Positions 59,199-64,000 of a stretch of 64,000 nucleotides of DNA are shown here, piece by piece; the first letter of the stretch is position 1; every line of letters starts with the position of its first letter. Source of the stretch: Paraburkholderia nodosa DSM 21604 (GTDB lineage: Bacteria > Pseudomonadota > Gammaproteobacteria > Burkholderiales > Burkholderiaceae). The stretch is taken from assembly GCF_000519185.1 (NCBI RefSeq), contig NZ_JAFA01000028.1:31919-95918 (forward strand), given 5' to 3'. A model generated the notes under the pieces. The model saw nothing but the letters and a program-made list of their open reading frames with translations. It ran no database searches and was not told where the DNA came from. The position numbers and the translations under genes are program-made.

Positions 59199-60422
59199 TC
59201 AGGCGGCGGCGGGCGCGGGCTGTGACGCGGCGCCCGCCGCGCTGGCCCATTCCTCCGCCACGCTCACGTACTTGATGCGCTGGCGGAAGTACGTGTAAGC
59301 GATATGCAGGCGCCCGTCGGGCGACTGCGCGATCGACGGATACGAGAACTCCCGGTTGAGCTTGTCCGTCGAGTTGTTCGTCATGCAGTAGCCGTCGCCG
59401 GTTTCCAGGTTGCGCGTGATGGGCCAGGTACGGCCGCCGTCCGTCGAGATGGCGAGCGTCATCGGCGCGCGCGGCGCGCCCCAGAACGCGCTGCCGTGCG
59501 CGGAGGCGGCTTGCGTCACCAGCTCGCCGCTGTCCTCCGAATCCTCGATGTCGTCGTAGAGCGAGGCGCGCCGCCCGGTGCTCTGCGCCGCGCTGCTCGC
59601 GTTGAACACGAGGCCCAGGTGTCCGTTGGCGAGCGCGACGAACTGGATCGACGAGTTGTTGTTCGGCAGGGCGAGCGGTTCGGGCGCGCTCCACGTCATG
59701 CCGTCGGGGGAGCGGCTCGCGTAGATATGATCGGCCCAGCGGCTACGGTAGAGCGCGAGGAGCGAGCCGTCGGCGAGCGGCTGGATGTTCATGTGCACGC
59801 AGCCCACGCTCGCGGGCACCGTGTGCTCGGTCCAGCTCGCACCGTTGTCGGTCGAGCGCATCACCACGCTCACGTCGTTGTTGCCCGACCAACGCTCGCC
59901 GGGCTGCACGCGGCACAGGAACACGGGGCACAGCCATGCGCCGTCGCGCGCCACCACGACAGGCTGGCGCACGAAGGTGCCGGGGCGGTCGAACAGCGTT
60001 TCGATGGGGCCCCAGGTGCGGCCCTGATCGCTGGAAACGCGGCGGCGCACGATCGAGGTGTTCTGGTGCCCGGAAAGTTGCGCCGTGTAGATCAGCCAGA
60101 TTTCGCCGTTGGGCGCCACAAAGAGCACCGGGTTCTGCTCGGAGCGCGTGGGGTCGTCGGAGAGGCGCACCGGCTCGCTCCACGTGTCGCTGCCCCTGGT
60201 CAGGCGCGCGAGGTAGACCGAAATGTCGGGCACGCCTTCCTGGGTGCCGCCAAACCATGCGCAGAGCACGTCGCCGTTGGCAAGCGCGAGCAGGTTCGCC
60301 GCGTGGCACTGCACCGTGGCGGCAGGGAGGTAGGCGTCCGTGCGCGCAGCGTCGCCGGCGGCGGCGTGCAGGCGGCCAGGCATGGTGAACGCGGCTTCAG
60401 GCAGCGTGGAGGGAGTCGTCAT
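59199..60422 (-). CDS. sialidase-superfamily BNR-repeat protein
   Basis: A 407-residue beta-propeller protein with several Asp-box (SxDxGxTW) repeats: SSDQGRTW, STDNGASW, SPDGMTW and STDGGRTW. There is no signal peptide, so it should be cytoplasmic. Sialidase-like proteins of this kind occur in sugar-acid catabolic loci, possibly as glycoside or lactone-acting enzymes. True sialidase activity is unlikely here, as no sialic acid genes are nearby. The start has AGGAA upstream. Confidence 0.75.
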   Translation of the reverse strand: MTTPSTLPEAAFTMPGRLHAAAGDAARTDAYLPAATVQCHAANLLALANGDVLCAWFGGTQEGVPDISVYLARLTRGSDTWSEPVRLSDDPTRSEQNPVLFVAPNGEIWLIYTAQLSGHQNTSIVRRRVSSDQGRTWGPIETLFDRPGTFVRQPVVVARDGAWLCPVFLCRVQPGERWSGNNDVSVVMRSTDNGASWTEHTVPASVGCVHMNIQPLADGSLLALYRSRWADHIYASRSPDGMTWSAPEPLALPNNNSSIQFVALANGHLGLVFNASSAAQSTGRRASLYDDIEDSEDSGELVTQAASAHGSAFWGAPRAPMTLAISTDGGRTWPITRNLETGDGYCMTNNSTDKLNREFSYPSIAQSPDGRLHIAYTYFRQRIKYVSVAEEWASAAGAASQPAPAAA

Positions 60423-60467
60423 GATGAATTCCTGTTGCGGTGTGGCAAGGGGTTCGCGAGTCGCGCC

Positions 60468-61877
60468 TTACGAGTCGGAATGCACGACACGCTGGCCGTT
60501 GCCGCTCGCCGTGGGCGCGAGCAGCTTCTCGACGACCATCACGATCGCAGGCGAAACGAGCGCGACGTACATGTTGTCGATGCCAAGCGGATTGCCGAGC
60601 ACATACCAGATCGTCGTGGCGATCGTGGCGACCACGAGCGCGCTGATCGCGCCGCGGTTGCTGTTGAAGAAGGGCAGGTAAATGCCCATCAGCGCGACCA
60701 CGGTGACCGAAAGGCGCAGTGCGCGGGTGAAGAACGAGAGCGCGAGAATCTGCGGCACGAACAGTACGAAAATGAGCGGCAGGAAGCCCACCACGAAGGA
60801 GATCGTGCGCGTGGCGCGAAGTTCTTTCTCAGGCGTCGGGCGATAGCGCGGTACGTAGAAGTCCTTGACGATCAGCGAGGCGATGGCGAGCGCCACCGTG
60901 CTCACGCTCACGAAAATCGAGGCGACGAGCGAGACCGTGACCACACCGGAGAGCAGCGGGTGCATGTGCTGGAGAAAGATCGGCAGCGCGTAGAGGCTCT
61001 TGATGTTGGGGAACAGGAACTTCGCCGCGACGCCGAGAAAGCCGAGCGCAATCGCGATGGGAAGGCACAGCGCGCCTGCGATCAGCGTGGAGTTGCGCGC
61101 CTCGTTCGCCGACTTCGCGCCCGAGATCGCCTGAATGATGAACTGCGTGGAGAAGATCGCCCCGGCCGTGCCGATGATCCATGCGCCAATCGTGCCGCCG
61201 CCCAGCATGCCGTTCCAGGTGAAGTACTGGGCGGGCATGGCGTGCATCATCGGCGCGACGCCGCCGGTCATGGAGAGCGCGACCCACACGAGAATGCAAA
61301 TGCCGATGAGCTTCACGGTGCTGTGCAGGATCGTCACGTAGGCCACGCTCTTCAGGCCGCCCCAGGCGAAGTAGATCGTGCTGACGACGGCGGTGATGAA
61401 CGCCGCGGTGGGCAGGTTCACGCGCATCACGGTCGAAATGGCCGCGGCGCCGCTCACGTAGTTGCCCACGTTCACGATGAAGAGCGCGTAGATCATGACG
61501 GCCGAAACAACGAGCCTGGCCGTCTTGCCGTACTTCTGCGCGATGAAGCCCGAGATCGTGAATTCGCCGGACCGATACAGGCGCCTGGCCATGAACAGGC
61601 CGAAGAACACGAAGCCGATGGAAGCGGAGATCACCGACCACGAAGCCGCGATGCCCACGTTGAAGGCTTCCTGCGAGGTGCCGATGGTCGACTTCGCGCC
61701 GATATACTCCGACATCAGCAGGATGGCGATCACGATGGCGGGCGTGGAGCGGCCCGCGACCATGAACTGTTCGGTGGTCTTGCTGCGCAGCCGGATGCTG
61801 ATCCAGGCCGTGACGACGATATACACGACCACCATCGCGATGATGATGGAGGTGTCCCACACGGTGAGGCGATTCAT
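60468..61877 (-). CDS. sodium:solute symporter family transporter
   Basis: A 469-residue SSS carrier with about 13 hydrophobic segments and the start TAWISIRLRSKTTEQFMVAGRST. ISGFIAQKYGKTARL lies after the third segment. GGAGACAT precedes the ATG. It lies between the kinase/PdxA2 fusion gene and the sialidase-like gene on one strand, so it probably imports the sugar acid that the operon degrades. It is not closely similar by eye to the SSS protein at 30618. Confidence 0.85.
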   Translation of the reverse strand: MNRLTVWDTSIIIAMVVVYIVVTAWISIRLRSKTTEQFMVAGRSTPAIVIAILLMSEYIGAKSTIGTSQEAFNVGIAASWSVISASIGFVFFGLFMARRLYRSGEFTISGFIAQKYGKTARLVVSAVMIYALFIVNVGNYVSGAAAISTVMRVNLPTAAFITAVVSTIYFAWGGLKSVAYVTILHSTVKLIGICILVWVALSMTGGVAPMMHAMPAQYFTWNGMLGGGTIGAWIIGTAGAIFSTQFIIQAISGAKSANEARNSTLIAGALCLPIAIALGFLGVAAKFLFPNIKSLYALPIFLQHMHPLLSGVVTVSLVASIFVSVSTVALAIASLIVKDFYVPRYRPTPEKELRATRTISFVVGFLPLIFVLFVPQILALSFFTRALRLSVTVVALMGIYLPFFNSNRGAISALVVATIATTIWYVLGNPLGIDNMYVALVSPAIVMVVEKLLAPTASGNGQRVVHSDS

Positions 61878-61944
61878 AGGTGATGTCTCCGATTATTGTG
61901 TGCTGGGCGGCCGGCGACCGCGCTCGGACGCCGGCGGGGCCGCA

Positions 61945-64000
61945 CTAAGCCGTTTGCACGGCGCGGCGCGTGGCGAGGTCTTGTGCCTGCTTCAGCGCTT
62001 CGAGCATGCTGCGTTCGTCGGCAATGCCCTTGCCCGCGATATCGAACGCCGTGCCGTGATCGACCGAGGTGCGGATCACGGGCAGGCCCACTGTCACGTT
62101 CACGCCGGCTTCGAGGCCCATCACCTTCACGGGGCCGTGGCCCTGGTCGTGATACATCGCCACGACCACGTCGAAGTCGCCGCGGCCCGCGCGGAAGAAC
62201 AGGGTGTCGGCGGGCAGCGGGCCTTCCACGTCCCAGCCGCGCTCGCGCAGCACGGCCACGGCAGGCATGATCTTTTCCTCTTCCTCGCCATAGCCGAACA
62301 GGCCGTTTTCGCCCGCATGCGGATTGATGCCGCAAACGCCGATGCGCGGCTCTTCGATCCCGGCGCGCACGAGCGTTTCGTGCGCGCGCTCGATCGTGCG
62401 CTGCACGAGGCCCGGCTCAATCTTGCGGATCGCGTCGAGCAGGCCGATATGCGTCGTCACGTGAATCACGCGCAACTTCGGTGCCACGAGCATCATCGAG
62501 ACTTCAGGAATGCCCGTAAGGTGCGCGAGCATTTCCGTGTGGCCGGGGAAGATATGGCCGCCCGCGTGGAGCGCTTCCTTGTTCAGCGGCGCAGTGCAGA
62601 TCGCGTCGAGCTCGCCCGCCGAGGTCAGCTCAACCGTGCGCGCGATGTACTGGTACGCGGCGTCGCCGGCGACGGAGGAAAGCTGGCCATAGGGCATCGA
62701 CTCCGGAATCAGGCCGAGGTCGATGCAATCGACCACGCCGAGCTGGAAGCGTGCTTCGGCGGGGGCCTTGATCGAGCGCACTTCGAGCGTGACGCCGACG
62801 CGCCGCCCGGCGTCGACGAGCCGCCTGGCGTCGCCGATCACGAGCGGGCGGCAGCCGTCGTACACCGACTGGTGCGCCAGGCTCTTCATGATGATTTCCG
62901 GGCCCACGCCGGCGGCATCGCCCATCGTGATGCCGATTACGGGACGATAGTTCATGGCTTCCTCTTTGCTGGAGTGGCGCGGCGCGTTCGCGTCCGCTTG
63001 CGTCATGGCGGCGAGACGCTGCCATGCGCGATAAAGGGTGTCGGGACGCCCGAAGCCGCCCGCCTTGGTGACGACGGGCAATACGCGCGCCGCCTGGGCG
63101 GCGGCCATGAGCGGCACGCCATTTTCAATTTCTTCGATCACGCGCAGCGTGGCCACGCCCATGGCCGCGAGCAGCGCGCGCGCCGTTTCGCCGCCCGTGG
63201 CGATCAGCGCGGCCGCGTGCGCAGCAGCGGGGGCGAGGCACTCCGCTAGCTGGCGGGCAAGCAGTTCGCCGTCGCCGACCAGGACACGCTCGGTCTGGCT
63301 CACGGCAACCACCGCGTGACGCCCGCGCATGAGCGTGTTCGTCACGCGCGTGCCCAGCGTGAGCGACTCGGGGCTCACGGGGTCGAGCAGTGCAACGGCG
63401 TCGACAGTGAAGACGTCGAACGCATCGCCCGCATTGGCGCGCAGTGTGGCGACCTGTTCGTGCGAGATGCTCGACATGCTGCCCACTACCGCCAGCACGC
63501 CGCGCGGGTGTTGCGCAATCGTTGCGGGTGCAACGGCTGTCGGGGGCGTTGTGCTTTGCTGCGCGTTGTCGTTCGTGAGACGCACGATCAACGTTTGTGC
63601 GAGTCCCGCCGAGCCGACCCAGAACACGCCGTCGAGCGTGGCGGAGGCTTCGGCAAGCATGGTGAGGTCGGCGTCCGTTTCGCTGTCGCAGACCACGGCC
63701 TCGCACTTTGCGGCGCGCAAGGCATCGAGACGCGCGCGCAACGGCTCAGCGCCTTCGCGCACGGCCTGCAGGTCGATGTGCGCGACCTGCAAGCCGGCGC
63801 CCGCCAGCATGGTGGGCAGATGGCCCGTGCCGCCGATGCTTTCGTTGCGCCAGACTTCCGTCTCTTCGACGGGCGTGCCGTTCACGAGCAGGCATCCGCC
63901 CCGTGTCGTGCGGCCGGCTTCCGGCAGCGCGGGCGCCACGATCGCCATACCGGCGTGTGCGGCAAGCGCGGCCACTTCGGCGGCAACGTTGCCACGCAGT
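61945..64000 (-). CDS. fused DUF1537 four-carbon acid sugar kinase - PdxA2 dehydrogenase (partial, cut by window edge)
   Basis: One frame runs unbroken from the window edge to 61945. The first ~345 visible residues are the C-terminal part of a DUF1537 kinase (TRGGCLLVNGTPVEETEVW, VGSMSSISHEQ, LIATGGETARALL). After a ~16-residue linker comes a full 336-residue PdxA-family dehydrogenase from Met at 62955 (GITMGDAAGVGPE, GHTEMLAHLTG, VTTHIGLLD, YHDQGHGPVK). The kinase phosphorylates a C4 acid such as D-threonate or D-erythronate; PdxA2 oxidises and decarboxylates the product to dihydroxyacetone phosphate. An internal AAAGAGGAAG site before Met 62955 could also give free PdxA2. The kinase N-terminus lies outside the window. 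Confidence 0.85.
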   Translation of the reverse strand, partial: LRGNVAAEVAALAAHAGMAIVAPALPEAGRTTRGGCLLVNGTPVEETEVWRNESIGGTGHLPTMLAGAGLQVAHIDLQAVREGAEPLRARLDALRAAKCEAVVCDSETDADLTMLAEASATLDGVFWVGSAGLAQTLIVRLTNDNAQQSTTPPTAVAPATIAQHPRGVLAVVGSMSSISHEQVATLRANAGDAFDVFTVDAVALLDPVSPESLTLGTRVTNTLMRGRHAVVAVSQTERVLVGDGELLARQLAECLAPAAAHAAALIATGGETARALLAAMGVATLRVIEEIENGVPLMAAAQAARVLPVVTKAGGFGRPDTLYRAWQRLAAMTQADANAPRHSSKEEAMNYRPVIGITMGDAAGVGPEIIMKSLAHQSVYDGCRPLVIGDARRLVDAGRRVGVTLEVRSIKAPAEARFQLGVVDCIDLGLIPESMPYGQLSSVAGDAAYQYIARTVELTSAGELDAICTAPLNKEALHAGGHIFPGHTEMLAHLTGIPEVSMMLVAPKLRVIHVTTHIGLLDAIRKIEPGLVQRTIERAHETLVRAGIEEPRIGVCGINPHAGENGLFGYGEEEEKIMPAVAVLRERGWDVEGPLPADTLFFRAGRGDFDVVVAMYHDQGHGPVKVMGLEAGVNVTVGLPVIRTSVDHGTAFDIAGKGIADERSMLEALKQAQDLATRRAVQTA

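Noticed and set aside
59199..60422. Secreted sialidase acting on host glycans
   Set aside because: No signal peptide and no sialic acid uptake or lyase genes. The gene is embedded in a C4 acid-sugar operon.
59304..61883. A plus-strand open frame of about 860 codons
   Set aside because: It is antisense to the BNR protein and SSS symporter genes. The translation is His/Arg/Glu-rich, typical of a GC-driven shadow frame.

Overview
The window is GC-rich, densely coding DNA whose gene families (ATA-type arginine catabolism, sauRSTU, GMC-type isethionate dehydrogenase, xsc/pta, many ABC importers and LysR/IclR/MocR/DeoR regulators) point to a betaproteobacterium of the Burkholderiaceae, in the Paraburkholderia/Caballeronia/Cupriavidus range. 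It reads as a catabolic accessory region of a large genome, possibly a secondary replicon. I see no rRNA, tRNA, phage, transposase or CRISPR array. The organism is inferred from protein resemblance recalled without a database search.

Layout. 0-1.3 kb: the end of a C4-polyol (erythritol-type) operon, with a triose-phosphate-isomerase-like and an RpiB-like isomerase. 1.35-4.8 kb: two incomplete amino-acid ABC importers (MetQ-MetI, and a binding protein plus permease), neither with an ATPase gene. 4.85-9.3 kb: guanidinobutyrase (gbuA), divergent from 2-ketoarginine decarboxylase (aruI) and an aldehyde dehydrogenase; together these are the lower part of the arginine transaminase pathway. 9.5-17.5 kb: a complete polyamine-type ABC importer, a complete polar-amino-acid ABC importer and a GcvA-like LysR regulator. 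17.5-18.1 kb: two gene remnants lying tail to tail. 18.2 kb: a Nudix hydrolase.

18.8-55 kb is the core of the window, an organosulfonate island. Sulfoacetate enters through SauU, is activated by SauT and reduced by SauS to sulfoacetaldehyde, under SauR. Isethionate probably enters through an IseU-like transporter and is oxidised to sulfoacetaldehyde by an IseJ-like GMC flavoprotein, under an IseR-like regulator. Taurine may be oxidised by a TauY-like flavoprotein, and a TauABC-type importer and a TauR-like MocR regulator lie at 50.2-55 kb. All three routes meet at Xsc (sulfoacetaldehyde + Pi to acetyl-phosphate + sulfite). Pta then gives acetyl-CoA, and sulfite is exported by a TauE-like protein or oxidised by a SoeABC-type molybdoenzyme. 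Between these modules lie less understood genes: a hydroxyacid-dehydrogenase-like reductase; a DUF3311/sodium symporter pair followed by an amidohydrolase and a CobW GTPase (perhaps for an N-acylated sulfonate); an APC permease; and an orphan CobS/CobT pair. A large inverted repeat (arms about 157 bp) sits at 40.77-41.29 kb.

55-57.4 kb carries a DHA2 efflux pump and a divergent LysR regulator. 57.5-64 kb (minus strand) is a C4 acid-sugar operon: a DUF1537 kinase fused in frame to PdxA2 and cut by the window edge, a sodium symporter, a sialidase-like BNR protein, a DeoR regulator and an SDR. Its expected product is dihydroxyacetone phosphate.
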